From assembly GCA_035534235.1 (NCBI GenBank), contig DATLSH010000057.1, positions 3,483-67,482 on the forward strand: 64,000 bases of DNA, given 5' to 3'. Under the pieces are notes generated by a model. It did no database searches. It was not told the DNA's origin and saw only the letters and a program-made list of their open reading frames with translations. The stretch comes from Bog-473 sp035534235 (GTDB lineage: Bacteria; Actinomycetota; Acidimicrobiia; Acidimicrobiales; RAAP-2). Shown here piece by piece: positions 34,124-42,598 of this stretch (its first letter is position 1; the number at the start of each line of letters is the position of its first letter). The position numbers and the translations under genes are program-made.

Positions 34124-34969
34124 TCAGGCTCCGGCTCGGGCCAGCTCGCGCAATGGACGGAACCCGATCAGGGTCGCACCAGCGGCGTCAATTGCTCCAC
34201 GTACCCATTCCTCGCGACAGATCATGCGGTGATCATCCACCCGGGCTTGCCAATCGTCGGTGGCCAGAGACTGCAGCTCTGGGCTGTCGACGGCCGGGTG
34301 TAGGTGGAATTCGGTGACCCCTGGACGCAATGTGGCGAGATCCCTTTCGAACATCTGGCGGGATCCGACCCCGGGCACGAAACGCATGTGATCGGTGAAG
34401 ACGGCGCCCGCCTCTTCCGCTACGGCACGAGCCGGGAACCCGACGTAGCGCTCCATGCCCGTGTTGAACATGCGCAGGGGCAGGCCGAACTCAATGGCGA
34501 GGTCAAGGTACACGTCGAAGAATTCGGGTCTGAGCTGGAGGGTACCCATGTGGGCATCGAGGTGACTCACGTCGAAGCCCCAGAGGATGGCGCGCTCTAT
34601 CTGCGCCCGGCACTCACGTCGAACCTCGTCAAGGTCAGCGTGATCCCAGACGTCCTCGACCGTCCTCGGGAACCCGCCATCCCCGCCGAGCAATGACGGT
34701 GCATGGGTGATCGGGCCCCACCGATACAGCTCGTACTCGGCGTTGACGGTCAGATGCACTCCGACGTCCTCACCCCGGTAACGGCTGCTTGCTTCGCGGG
34801 CCCAAGGGCAGGGCACCATTAAGGTCGCACTGGTGACTGTACCGGTGGCCAGGCACTCGAACACCCCGACATTGGCCGAATGGCACGAGCCGAGATCGTC
34901 AGCGTTGATTATCAGGAGTTTGGCGTCGGCCGGGTAGCCGAGGCGCTGAGCCAGGCTCCCCTCACCCAC
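34124..34969 (-). CDS. ChbG/YdjC-type polysaccharide deacetylase
   Basis: A 281-residue YdjC/ChbG-fold deacetylase, a family that removes acetyl groups from chito-oligosaccharides and related sugars. The metal-binding motifs IINADDLGSCHSAN (about 19-32), GVHLTVN and HLDAHMGT are intact. The substrate here is unknown; the proteins of this branch often occur without chitobiose genes. It overlaps the end of purE by 8 bases, same strand. Confidence 0.85.
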   Translation of the reverse strand: MGEGSLAQRLGYPADAKLLIINADDLGSCHSANVGVFECLATGTVTSATLMVPCPWAREASSRYRGEDVGVHLTVNAEYELYRWGPITHAPSLLGGDGGFPRTVEDVWDHADLDEVRRECRAQIERAILWGFDVSHLDAHMGTLQLRPEFFDVYLDLAIEFGLPLRMFNTGMERYVGFPARAVAEEAGAVFTDHMRFVPGVGSRQMFERDLATLRPGVTEFHLHPAVDSPELQSLATDDWQARVDDHRMICREEWVRGAIDAAGATLIGFRPLRELARAGA

Positions 34970-35474
34970 CTCGGGCGCCCCCCCGGTTCAGCTCAACGTC
35001 CTGGGCCCGGGCGTCCGCTGCGATCTCGTCCTGGAAGGCCACAATCCCGGCTGTCAATTTCACATCTCCGACCGCCAGGATGCGAACAGCGAAGAGTCCG
35101 GCGTTACGGGCACCGTTGATGGCCATGGTGGCCACCGGGATACCCCGGGGCATTTGCGCAATGGACAGGAGTGAGTCGAGCCCGTCGAGCTGGGACAGGG
35201 ACACCGGAACCCCGATCACCGGCAACGTGGTCACCGCCGCCAGTACCCCCGGCAGATGAGCGGCACCACCGGCTCCCGCGATGATCACCCTGAGGCCCCG
35301 CCCGGCAGCCTCACGCCCGAATGCGATCGTGTCATCTGGAGTGCGGTGGGCCGAGAGGACCCGGACCTCGTGCGGCACCCTGAAGCGGTCCAAGGCTTCG
35401 ACGGCGTCATTCATCACCTTCTGGTCAGAAGAGCTCCCCATCAACACCGCTACCTGTGGCGCCGCCGCCTTCAT
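34962..35474 (-). CDS. purE: N5-carboxyaminoimidazole ribonucleotide mutase
   Basis: A 170-residue class I PurE, which isomerises N5-CAIR to CAIR in purine synthesis. MGSSSDQKVM, VLSAHRTPDD and IAGAGGAAHLPGVLA are the family signatures. The ATG at 35474 overlaps the stop of a decayed purK reading frame (ATGA). PurE of this class needs N5-CAIR from PurK, so a working purK elsewhere or a bypass by bicarbonate would be required. Confidence 0.94.
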   Translation of the reverse strand: MKAAAPQVAVLMGSSSDQKVMNDAVEALDRFRVPHEVRVLSAHRTPDDTIAFGREAAGRGLRVIIAGAGGAAHLPGVLAAVTTLPVIGVPVSLSQLDGLDSLLSIAQMPRGIPVATMAINGARNAGLFAVRILAVGDVKLTAGIVAFQDEIAADARAQDVELNRGGARGG

Positions 35475-35728
35475 GACGGGACTCCGGCGCACAGGTGCAG
35501 GCCAACGGGGCGGAGTGTTCCCGGGGCCAGGGTGGCGGCCCAAGCCCTCGCTGGCATCATCTCGGCGTCGTCTCCACACACGGTCACGTGTCCCAGTTTG
35601 CGTCCTGGCCCTGCCTCTTTGCCAGGCGGGTGCACATGTGCACTGTCCCTGGCCAGGCCACGGGCCTGGGGTGGCTCGGGGATGGTCTGTTCATGATTCT
35701 CCAACTGTGTGCTCATGGCTCCCTCCAT
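35471..35728 (-). pseudogene. purK: purK remnant (N5-CAIR synthetase C-terminal pieces)
   Basis: The 85-codon frame contains STQLENHEQTI and PPGKEAGPGRKLGHVTVCGD, which line up with the PurK segments TSQFENHLRAV and the YGKE-x-RPGRKLGHVTV C-terminal block. Between and before them most of the ATP-grasp enzyme (normally about 360-390 residues) is missing. The frame still ends in ATGA coupled to purE, and GGAGGGAG precedes an internal ATG at 35716, so the scrap may still be translated as a leader. Confidence 0.72.
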
Positions 35729-35890
35729 GGTCCAGTGTCCAGTGCCCAGTGCTCCGAATTATGGGGCAGGGTCGCCACCTCGTTGACCGGCTCCCACGAA
35801 CCCGACGTGGTTGGTTCTCAGGTCGCTAGCCTCGGCTGGAGCATTGTGGCGGGCACGACCGGCACACTAGGCGAGGAGACCACAGGATCG
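35475..35890. other. intergenic stretch with the purK remnant and no other gene
   Basis: Apart from the purK scrap (35471-35728) and the short tandem repeat, the 160 bases before the next + strand gene hold only a possible -10 box, TAGCCT at 35827-35832, and a GGAG 14 bases before ATG 35891. A long + strand frame through this stretch has no recognisable domain. Confidence 0.5.
35731..35751 (+). repeat. three tandem copies of a 7-base unit (TCCAGTG)
   Basis: TCCAGTG at 35731 and 35738, then CCCAGTG at 35745, just outside the purK remnant. This may be a trace of the deletion that destroyed purK. Confidence 0.6.
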
Positions 35891-36811
35891 ATGGCCAAGC
35901 CCCTACGCATCGGAAGCCTCATTGACACGGACAGGACCTTCCCCGACACGGTGGCCCAGCTGAGGAGCTACGCCGAAGCCGGCCTCGACCATGCTTTCGC
36001 CACCCAGATCTTCGCGCACGACGCCCTTACCCTCCTGGCCGCCGCCGGTGCCCAGGTGCCGGGGATCGGGTTGGGCACCGGGGTGGTCCCCGTGCACCCC
36101 CGCCACCCCATGATGCTGGCTCAGCAGGCCCTCACGGTGCAGTCGGCCACCGGCAACCGCCTGATCCTCGGCATCGGGTTGTCCCACCAGGTGGTCGTCG
36201 AGGGGATGTGGGGGATGAGCTTCGACAGGCCGGCCCGTTACATGAAGGAGTACCTGGCTGCGCTCATGCCGCTCCTGCACGGTCAGGCCGTGAGCAGCGC
36301 TGGCGACCGGGTCACCGCACATGCGTTCCAACCGCTGGAGGTGCCCGACGTCGCGGCACCGCCGGTCCTGGTGGCCGCACTGGGCACCGCCATGCTCAAC
36401 CTGGCCGGCCGGGTGGCCGACGGTACCATCACCTGGATGACCGGCACCCGCACCATTGACTCGCACATTGCGCCGACCATCCGCGCCGCGGCCGAGCAGG
36501 CTGGGCGACCGTCCCCCCGCATAGGCGTCGCGCTCCCGGTTTCGGTGACGGCCGACCCGGATGCGGCCCGGGAACGGGTGAACAAGGCGTTCGCCATCTA
36601 CCCGAACCTGCCGTCCTACAAGGCGATGCTGGACAAGGAGGGCGCCGAGAGCCCGGCGGACATCGCGTTCCTGGGGGACGAGGAGCGCGTCACCGCATCC
36701 ATTGAGCGGCTGGCCGCCGCAGGGGCAACCGATTTCGTGGCTTCTATTGTGGGGAACGCTGAGGAGCGGGAGCGGACACTGGTGCTGATGAGCGCGCTCG
36801 CCAGATCCTGA
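35891..36811 (+). CDS. LLM-class F420-dependent oxidoreductase
   Basis: A 306-residue luciferase-like TIM-barrel protein. GLDHAFATQIFAHDALTLLA, LGTGVVPVHPRHPMMLAQQA and LILGIGLSHQVVVEGMWGM are typical of the actinobacterial F420-dependent branch (TIGR-type MSMEG families). Cofactor choice (F420 or FMN) and substrate cannot be read from sequence. I chose ATG 35891, where the conserved N-terminal strand begins; upstream codons do not resemble the family. It is convergent with the DsbA-like gene. Confidence 0.88.
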   Translation: MAKPLRIGSLIDTDRTFPDTVAQLRSYAEAGLDHAFATQIFAHDALTLLAAAGAQVPGIGLGTGVVPVHPRHPMMLAQQALTVQSATGNRLILGIGLSHQVVVEGMWGMSFDRPARYMKEYLAALMPLLHGQAVSSAGDRVTAHAFQPLEVPDVAAPPVLVAALGTAMLNLAGRVADGTITWMTGTRTIDSHIAPTIRAAAEQAGRPSPRIGVALPVSVTADPDAARERVNKAFAIYPNLPSYKAMLDKEGAESPADIAFLGDEERVTASIERLAAAGATDFVASIVGNAEERERTLVLMSALARS

Positions 36812-36823
36812 CCGGCACGCGCC

Positions 36824-37423
36824 TCAGCGTGACAACGTCGTGCACTTGAACTCGTTGAGCTCGGGCTGCGTCTCGAACAACTGCACCACATTCTCAATGG
36901 TCCGGCGGGCCAGCGCGGCATCGCCGCCGGGCCGGCTCATGAGACGGACGAACACGGCACGTCCCTCGACGATGAAGGTCGGCACACCGAATACCCCCCA
37001 CTCCTCAACAGCCTGCTGGTGAGCCTGACGGACTTCTACGAGGGCCCTGCCTGTCTCTAATTCCGCCAGCACCTCGGATCCCGGCACGCCCGACCGGTCC
37101 AACACCGCCGAGACCACGGCGGCCTCTCTGAGGTCGAGGCCCTCATCATGCCGGGCCGCGAAGAGTGCGTCGTGGGCGGTACCGAATTTCTCGGGGTACC
37201 GGTCACGGACCACCACGCCGGCCGCCAGGGCCAGCAGGTCGCCTGCCTTGGCCGGGTCGTCCCATACCGGCGTGCCGCCTTCGGGCACGTGCGCCTGGCT
37301 GAGTGAGAAGGGAAGGAAGGTGACATCCCAATCCGCCCCGTCGGCCAGCGCGGAGACGATGTGCTCATGCGCGTTGCGGGCGAACGGGCACCGGTAGTCC
37401 CAGGTCACTGAGAAGGGCTTCAT
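36824..37423 (-). CDS. DsbA-like thioredoxin-fold protein
   Basis: A 199-residue DsbA/FrnE-like protein. The thioredoxin-fold active site reads WDYRCPFARNAHEH, so only one of the two usual cysteines remains (C-P-F-A), and the cis-proline loop is GVFGVPTFIVEG. One-cysteine sites are common in the mycothiol-dependent nitroreductase and chromene-isomerase branches. No signal peptide, so it should be cytoplasmic. It overlaps the PAP2 gene by 4 bases, same strand. Confidence 0.85.
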   Translation of the reverse strand: MKPFSVTWDYRCPFARNAHEHIVSALADGADWDVTFLPFSLSQAHVPEGGTPVWDDPAKAGDLLALAAGVVVRDRYPEKFGTAHDALFAARHDEGLDLREAAVVSAVLDRSGVPGSEVLAELETGRALVEVRQAHQQAVEEWGVFGVPTFIVEGRAVFVRLMSRPGGDAALARRTIENVVQLFETQPELNEFKCTTLSR

Positions 37424-38004
37424 ATCCACTTCAACCGGTTGTGGCGCCGACTCATTCCCCCACTGACGGCTGCCGGCCGGTGCCGGCGCCCGGGCGTCAC
37501 GGCATTCACCGCCGGCCGGAGGACCAGGCCCAGGCACGAGCCGATGACGGCCCCACCCAGCACGTCGGTGGGGTGATGGGCGCGCAGGTGGATCCGGCTG
37601 GCGGCCACCGCGCCGGCGAATCCCACGTAGGCGGTGGTCTGGCGCTCGGTCTCGGCCAGGACGAATGCTGTGCAGAAGGCGGCCAACGTATGGCCACTGG
37701 GGAAACTGCTGCTGGTCGGCGCCCTCACCGCGGCGCTGAGGTGGTCATCCGGGCGCCGGCGCTCAAAGCTCGACTTCACCATCCGGCTGACGAAGAGGGA
37801 GGAGAAACCGGCCGACCCCAGGGCAACCACTGCCCGCCGGCGGTCCGGTCCCCGCCGTCGGCCCTTGAGCAGTGCCAGAAGGACCCAGACGAAGCCGAAG
37901 TCAGCCAGGTTGGAGACCAGGGCAGCCGCCCCGTCCACTCGGGGTCGGCCCCGCAGCGGTTCGAAGGCCACGTCAATGGTCCGGTCGATGGTGGTCGTCA
38001 ACAC
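37420..38004 (-). CDS. PAP2-family phosphatase
   Basis: A 194-residue membrane phosphatase with the three motifs KSSFERRRP, FPSGHT and SRIHLRAHHPTDVLGG, catalytic histidines in the last two. Likely substrates are undecaprenyl diphosphate or phosphatidate. I start at GTG 38004, which overlaps the recB-like stop; the longer frame from 38058 would run inside that gene. A basic tail follows the last helix. Confidence 0.88.
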   Translation of the reverse strand: MLTTTIDRTIDVAFEPLRGRPRVDGAAALVSNLADFGFVWVLLALLKGRRRGPDRRRAVVALGSAGFSSLFVSRMVKSSFERRRPDDHLSAAVRAPTSSSFPSGHTLAAFCTAFVLAETERQTTAYVGFAGAVAASRIHLRAHHPTDVLGGAVIGSCLGLVLRPAVNAVTPGRRHRPAAVSGGMSRRHNRLKWI

Positions 38005-38780
38005 GATCCAGTCCCCCCGAAGGCGGGACAGGACGGCTTGAAGTGGCAGAAGTTGCACAGGGGTCCGGTCTTGGGACGGAAGTCCTCCGCCTTGCAGGAT
38101 CGCTCAATGGCGGCCCACACGGCGGTGGTCCGTTGCCCCTGCCCGCGGATCGTCTGCTGCGTGGCCACGGCCGCGATCGTCACCGGGTCGCGCAAGTGGA
38201 GAAGGCGCACCTCGGCCGGTGCCCGCCCGAGCACCCGCTCGCATAACAGAGCGTAGGTCTGGACCCCGCTCATCCGGCCCTGCACGTAGCGGGCCGAGGG
38301 TGCCTTCCCGGTCTTGTAGTCCACCACCGTCAAAGACCCGTCGGGCTCAAGATCGAGCCGGTCGATGATGCCGCGCAACCGCATGCCGTCCTGCAGGATC
38401 TCCACACCCAACTCAATGCCTATGGCCCGGACCTGGTTGGGGTCCTCCAGCCGGAAATAGTTCCCTACCAGCACTCCTGCGTCGGCCAGAAAGGCTTTGG
38501 CGGCTTCCTTGGTCAGCCTGAGCTCCGTGAACTCTGGATCGGACTGCAGTGCCGACCAGGCCCGCACCAGCTCCGAGTGCGCGGCCGTCTCACTGCGGGC
38601 ACCGGGCTCGTGGTTCCAGAAGAGGCCTTCCAGTGCGGCATGAACCAGGGTGCCCTTGACGGCGTGAGGTGAGGGTGGTTCGGGGCGGTGCTCAATTTCG
38701 GTGTACCGGAAGGCGAGCGGGCAAGTGGTGTAGGCCGTCATCTTCGATGGCGTCAGGGTCCGGGGAGGGGAGAGCACCAT
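37998..38780 (-). CDS. RecB-family PD-(D/E)xK exonuclease with Fe-S cysteines
   Basis: A 260-residue stand-alone nuclease domain. The PD-(D/E)xK core is GIIDRLDLEPDGSLTVVDYKTGK, and the N-terminal cysteine (YTTCPLAFRY) together with the C-terminal CNFCHFKPSCPAF forms the four-cysteine 4Fe-4S site known from AddB and Cas4-like nucleases. No helicase domain and no CRISPR genes nearby. ATG 38780 lies 7 bases after a TATCCT box, so I prefer it to two upstream ATGs. It heads a recB-PAP2-dsbA operon. Confidence 0.88.
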   Translation of the reverse strand: MVLSPPRTLTPSKMTAYTTCPLAFRYTEIEHRPEPPSPHAVKGTLVHAALEGLFWNHEPGARSETAAHSELVRAWSALQSDPEFTELRLTKEAAKAFLADAGVLVGNYFRLEDPNQVRAIGIELGVEILQDGMRLRGIIDRLDLEPDGSLTVVDYKTGKAPSARYVQGRMSGVQTYALLCERVLGRAPAEVRLLHLRDPVTIAAVATQQTIRGQGQRTTAVWAAIERSCKAEDFRPKTGPLCNFCHFKPSCPAFGGTGSC

Positions 38781-38787
38781 GGTCGCC

Positions 38788-38793
38788 AGGATA
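38788..38793 (-). promoter_or_regulatory. -10 box TATCCT, leaderless recB-like promoter
   Basis: On the - strand TATCCT is followed by 7 bases and ATG 38780. Confidence 0.5.
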
Positions 38794-38841
38794 GGACGAG
38801 GTTCTGACATTGCCACCACATGCACTAGAAAGGAGAGCCCG

Positions 38842-38949
38842 ATGGAACACTTGCCCCTCCCGTTCGGTCAGGCTGCCCACTGGCCCTCTGGAGAGTCCCA
38901 CGGCTCCCACATCGACAGAGGACAGGGAGTGGTTGATGGCGCCGCCTGA
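38842..38949 (+). CDS. small ORF of 35 codons with strong ribosome binding site
   Basis: The ATG is preceded by AAAGGAGA at 6 bases, one of the best ribosome binding sites in the window. The product begins MEHLPLPFGQAAHWPSGE and resembles nothing I know. Its end overlaps the start of the next gene by 14 bases in another frame, so it may be a leader peptide that couples translation. Confidence 0.4.
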   Translation: MEHLPLPFGQAAHWPSGESHGSHIDRGQGVVDGAA

Positions 38950-39211
38950 ACTACGCCGGGCCAGGCAGTGGGCCGGGCTGGTTGCTGGCGATCCAGTGCG
39001 GGTCGACGGCACGCGCCTGCGCAATGCCACCTGGACCTTTGTGGCCCATGTCACCAACGGCGAGTCAGGTGAGGAGTGGGTGGAGGTTGTCGGTGGGCGT
39101 TCGGGGGACCGCAAGGTCCGGTCGTTCCGGCCCGATCAGCTCTACGCCGTATCGGCCCGACCGGGGCGGGACCCGTCGTTGGCCGCAGCACCCGGACTCC
39201 CGCTCACCTGA
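38936..39211 (+). CDS. hypothetical protein, 91 aa
   Basis: Begins MAPPELRRARQWAGLVAGDP and contains a V-R-V-D-G-x-R-L-x-N-x-T-W-x-F-V-A-H-V pattern suggesting a small beta-barrel domain, followed by a basic segment (GDRKVRSFRPDQLYAV). AGGGAG lies 7 bases before the ATG. No signal peptide or helix. Function unknown. Confidence 0.6.
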   Translation: MAPPELRRARQWAGLVAGDPVRVDGTRLRNATWTFVAHVTNGESGEEWVEVVGGRSGDRKVRSFRPDQLYAVSARPGRDPSLAAAPGLPLT

Positions 39212-39226
39212 GTTTCGGGGAAGACC

Positions 39227-39778
39227 ATGGTCATACCGACGCTCACGACCGAACGCCTGATCCTGCGGCCGTTCGTGCAGGCTGACTTGAACGAGCTGGC
39301 CGTGATCCACCAGGAGGAGTCGTTCTGGTGGTATCCACTGCGCGCCGGGATGAGCGCCGAGCAGACCGCCGGCTTCCTTCAGCGGACCATGGCGCGCTAC
39401 GGATCCGACGGATTCGGCGTTGAGGCCGTGATCGACCGCCGGAGCGGGGACATGATCGGCTGGGCTGGTCTCGCGGTGCCACACTTCCTTCCCGAGATCC
39501 TGCCCGCGGTGGAGGTCGGATGGCGCTTCTCCTCTGCCTTCCGGCGCCGAGGTCTGGCCACCGAGGCCGGCGCGGCTGCGGTCGACTGGGGATTCACCAA
39601 CGGGGGACTAGGTCGAATCGTGAGCATTTACGAGCCGGAGAACGTTGCTTCAGGGAAGGTCATGGAACGTTTGGGTTTCACGCCGTTCCTGACCACCACC
39701 GGGGCTCTACACGGCGAGGAGATCGTGGTGACCGAATTGAAGATCGAGAATTGGCGGGAACGCCGGGCCGATGGGTGA
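39227..39778 (+). CDS. GNAT acetyltransferase, RimJ/RimL type
   Basis: A 183-residue GNAT protein. TLTTERLILRPFVQADLNEL is the family opening, EVGWRFSSAFRRRGLATEAG contains the acetyl-CoA loop (R-R-R-G-L-A), and N-x-A-S-G-K-V-M-E-R-L-G-F is the C-terminal motif. Members acetylate ribosomal or other N-termini, or small molecules. It overlaps the thioesterase gene by 8 bases. Confidence 0.88.
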   Translation: MVIPTLTTERLILRPFVQADLNELAVIHQEESFWWYPLRAGMSAEQTAGFLQRTMARYGSDGFGVEAVIDRRSGDMIGWAGLAVPHFLPEILPAVEVGWRFSSAFRRRGLATEAGAAAVDWGFTNGGLGRIVSIYEPENVASGKVMERLGFTPFLTTTGALHGEEIVVTELKIENWRERRADG

Positions 39779-40610
39779 CCTGGCCCAAGATACCGCGGTC
39801 TCTGCGGTAGCCGGACAACCCGAAGGTGGTCGCCGGTTCACGGCGACGGTTCATGAAGATTGGGAGATCTGGGGCCCTGCAGGCGGGTATGTGGCCGCCA
39901 TTGCCCTGCGGGCTGCCGGCGCGGTCAGTCCCTTCGAACGCCCGGCCAGCTTCTACTGCCACTACCTCTCGGTAGCGGCGTTCGAGCCGGTCGAACTGGT
40001 CGTCACGCCGCTCCGAGCGGGCCGCACCGTCCTGGCGCAACGGGTTGCAATGTCCCAGCACGGTCGTCCCGTCCTCGAAGCCATGGTGTGGTCGGTGGGA
40101 GAAGTTGCCGGGCTGGTGCACCGGGACCTGGAGCCTCCCGAAGTGCCCGATCCCTCCGATCTGAAATCACCCGAGGAGCTCTGGTCCGATCGGGAAGGAC
40201 CCCGGTTCCGGTTCTGGAACAACTTTGATCAAAGGCCGATTGACTATGAAGAGTCGTGGCCTCCGCCCGGCCCACTCCCCCCGACCTGGCGCACCTGGCT
40301 CCGTTGCCGGCCAACGCCTACCTTCGACGACCCGTGGGTCGATGCAGCACGGACCCTGGTCGTGCTGGACGTCTTGAGCTGGCCGGCCGGCTCGCGTCCC
40401 CATGCCTACCTGGAACCACCCTTCACCGCACCCAGCCTCGATCTTTATGCCTCGTTCCAGAATCCGGGCTCGTCCACTGACTGGCTCCTGCTCCATGGCC
40501 ACTCTCCCGTGGCCGGCGACGGCCTGCTCTCGTGGACAGGGCGGGTGTGGACTCGCGATCGCCAATTGATTGCCAGCGGCGGAGGGCAAGCGGTCTTTCG
40601 CCACACCTGA
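39771..40610 (+). CDS. TesB-like acyl-CoA thioesterase
   Basis: A 279-residue double hot-dog thioesterase. WGPAGGYVAAIALRAAG and PASFYCHYLSVAAFEPVEL in the first domain and SLDLYASFQNPGSSTDWLLL in the second match the actinobacterial thioesterase family, which hydrolyses acyl-CoA. It converges with the acyl-CoA dehydrogenase gene, 9 bases apart, and may serve the catabolic cluster next door. Confidence 0.82.
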   Translation: MGDLAQDTAVSAVAGQPEGGRRFTATVHEDWEIWGPAGGYVAAIALRAAGAVSPFERPASFYCHYLSVAAFEPVELVVTPLRAGRTVLAQRVAMSQHGRPVLEAMVWSVGEVAGLVHRDLEPPEVPDPSDLKSPEELWSDREGPRFRFWNNFDQRPIDYEESWPPPGPLPPTWRTWLRCRPTPTFDDPWVDAARTLVVLDVLSWPAGSRPHAYLEPPFTAPSLDLYASFQNPGSSTDWLLLHGHSPVAGDGLLSWTGRVWTRDRQLIASGGGQAVFRHT

Positions 40611-40619
40611 CGAGTGGGG

Positions 40620-41768
40620 CTACTCGGTCGAATAGCCGTCCATGCGGGCCAGGATCCGCAGCATCACCTCGTCGGCACCGGCCCCGATGGAGTCGAGACG
40701 GGTGTCTCGGAAATAGCGCGATGTCCAGTGCTCGTCCATGTAGCCGATGCCACCGTGGAACTGCACCGCGGTGTCTGCCACCTCGCGCTGGAGCCTTGAT
40801 CCCATCAGTTTCCCGATGGTGGCGTACCGGGTGGCGTCCTCCCCCCGAATGACGGCGTCCGCTGTGGTCCTCGCGTAATGCTTCAACATGTCATGCCGAG
40901 CACTCAGTTCGGCCAGGACGAATTGGAGATGCTGGTTAGCCAGCAAAGGCTTCCCGAATGCGTGGCGTTCGGCCAGGTAGGACTTGGTGCGTCCCAGGGC
41001 CAGTTCGATGGACCCGACCTGCTTGTAAAAGGTGATCAGGCGCTCCGCCTGGAACTGCACCATCTGCTGCTGGAAGCCGCGCCCGATATCGCCGATGGTG
41101 TTCGCCACGGGAACGCGCACATCGGTGAAGGAGAGCTCCGCGGTGTCGCTCGACCACATGCCCAGCTTCTCGAGCTTGCGCGAGACGACGACGCCATCGG
41201 AGGCCGTCGGCACCACTATCAGCGACATGCCCTGGTAGCCGGGCTCGTCCGAAGTGCGGGCCAGGAGGCAGAGCCAATCGGCTTGAGTGCCGTTGGTGAT
41301 GTACAGCTTCGATCCATTGATGATCCACTCATCGCCGTCCCGGACCCCCCGGGTCCTGATGCCGGCCACATCACTCCCGGCGTCGGGCTCGGTCACTGCG
41401 ATTGAAGCCACGGTCTCACCTCTGATGGCCGGTGCCAGGTAGGCCTCCTTCAGCTCGGCCGATCCGTACCGGGCCAGGGCCGGCGTGGCCATGGACATCT
41501 GCACCGCCATGGCCATCGGTACCCCGCCGCAGCTGATGCGACCCATCTCCTCGCCGGCGATCAGAGTGAAGGAATGGTCGGCCCCCATGCCTCCGTATGC
41601 CTCGTCGTACTCCAGACCGAACAGGCCCACCGGGGCGAGCTTGGCGAAGAGCTCATGGGCGGGGAAGGTACGAGCGGTTTCCCACAGATCCACGTGGGGC
41701 TCAATTTCCCGCTCGAAGAGGCTCCGCAACGAATCGCGGAACATCCGGTGTTCATCCGTCTCGATCAC
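40620..41768 (-). CDS. acyl-CoA dehydrogenase
   Basis: A 382-residue flavoprotein dehydrogenase that introduces the alpha-beta double bond into an acyl-CoA. ASIAVTEPDAGSDVAGIRT and GSKLYITNGTQADWL are the FAD/substrate blocks, QFHGGIGYMDEHWTSRYFRD closes the family. GTG 41768 is 6 bases after a TATTGT box; the longer frame from 41831 would run into the opposite gene. It is divergent from an enoyl-CoA hydratase and carboxylase operon, which suggests it feeds that pathway. Confidence 0.93.
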   Translation of the reverse strand: MIETDEHRMFRDSLRSLFEREIEPHVDLWETARTFPAHELFAKLAPVGLFGLEYDEAYGGMGADHSFTLIAGEEMGRISCGGVPMAMAVQMSMATPALARYGSAELKEAYLAPAIRGETVASIAVTEPDAGSDVAGIRTRGVRDGDEWIINGSKLYITNGTQADWLCLLARTSDEPGYQGMSLIVVPTASDGVVVSRKLEKLGMWSSDTAELSFTDVRVPVANTIGDIGRGFQQQMVQFQAERLITFYKQVGSIELALGRTKSYLAERHAFGKPLLANQHLQFVLAELSARHDMLKHYARTTADAVIRGEDATRYATIGKLMGSRLQREVADTAVQFHGGIGYMDEHWTSRYFRDTRLDSIGAGADEVMLRILARMDGYSTE

Positions 41769-41774
41769 CGGCGA

Positions 41775-41780
41775 ACAATA
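41775..41780 (-). promoter_or_regulatory. -10 box TATTGT of the acyl-CoA dehydrogenase gene
   Basis: On the - strand TATTGT is followed by 6 bases and GTG 41768. Confidence 0.5.
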
Positions 41781-41819
41781 CCACCGAGGCAATTCAAGGC
41801 TCACTGTGCGCAGGCCCCC

Positions 41820-41825
41820 TACACT
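41820..41825 (+). promoter_or_regulatory. -10 box TACACT of the carboxylase operon
   Basis: TACACT is followed by 8 bases and GTG 41834. With the opposing box at 41775 it makes a compact two-way promoter. Confidence 0.65.
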
Positions 41826-41833
41826 GCGCATTC

Positions 41834-42598
41834 GTGACGGTCGAGCTGGTCAAGGTGGAGGACAACGGAGCGATCCGCACGCTGACCCTCAACTCGCCCG
41901 CCAACCGCAACGCGCTTTCAATGCTGCTGCTCCAAGAGCTGGCCCGGGGACTTGAGGATGCATCGGCGGACACCGGTGTGCGTGCCATCGTGCTCACGGG
42001 AAGCGGTACCGTCTTCTGCTCCGGTGCCGATCTGTCCGAGCGCGATGCGAGCGCTCCGAACTTGCTTCCGGAGATCCTCACCTCCATTGCCCGATCCCGG
42101 GCGCCCGTCATCGCTCGCGTCAACGGGCACGCCAGAGGCGGGGGCCTCGGCCTCATCGCAATAGCCGACATGGCGGTCGCTCCGGCGTCCAGTACCTTCG
42201 CCTTCAGTGAGGTCCGAGTGGGTGTGGCGCCGGCCATGATCCTGGTTCCGGCGCTTCGCGTCACGGCGAGGCGGTTTCTCGCCCGTATGACGTTGACTGG
42301 TGAGCAGTTCAGCGCCGACGATGCGGTCCATGGCGGACTGCTGACCGCCGTGGTGGCCGATGAGCGCGAGCTCGACGACTGGGTGGATCGTGAAACGGCG
42401 TCCCTCCTGAAGTCGGCGCCAGGGGCAGTGGCGGCCACCAAGGCGCTGCTGGCCTCCCTTCCCGATGCCGACTGGGCGCCTGGGCTCTCAATGGCCAAGG
42501 AGCGGTCCGCCGAGCTTTTCGCCGGACCGGAGGCCACCGAGGGGATGGACGCATTCCGCACCAAGCGCCGGCCGGCCTGGGACGCGACGACCAGATGA
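41834..42598 (+). CDS. enoyl-CoA hydratase/isomerase (AtuE/LiuC-like position)
   Basis: A 254-residue crotonase-fold protein. LTGSGTVFCSGADLSERD forms the oxyanion hole and RVNGHARGGGLGLIAIADM is the second block; FSEVRVGVAP contains a catalytic-region Glu. In leucine and acyclic-terpene degradation clusters the equivalent enzyme hydrates the carboxylated enoyl-CoA. It overlaps the carboxyltransferase gene by 4 bases. Confidence 0.9.
   Translation: MTVELVKVEDNGAIRTLTLNSPANRNALSMLLLQELARGLEDASADTGVRAIVLTGSGTVFCSGADLSERDASAPNLLPEILTSIARSRAPVIARVNGHARGGGLGLIAIADMAVAPASSTFAFSEVRVGVAPAMILVPALRVTARRFLARMTLTGEQFSADDAVHGGLLTAVVADERELDDWVDRETASLLKSAPGAVAATKALLASLPDADWAPGLSMAKERSAELFAGPEATEGMDAFRTKRRPAWDATTR

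Noticed and set aside
35495..35890. 132-codon N-terminal extension of the F420-type oxidoreductase
   Set aside because: Overlaps the purK remnant and matches nothing; ATG 35891 is the family start.
37998..38780. Cas4-like nuclease hinting at a CRISPR locus
   Set aside because: The fold and Fe-S cysteines fit, but no repeats or cas genes were seen anywhere in the window.
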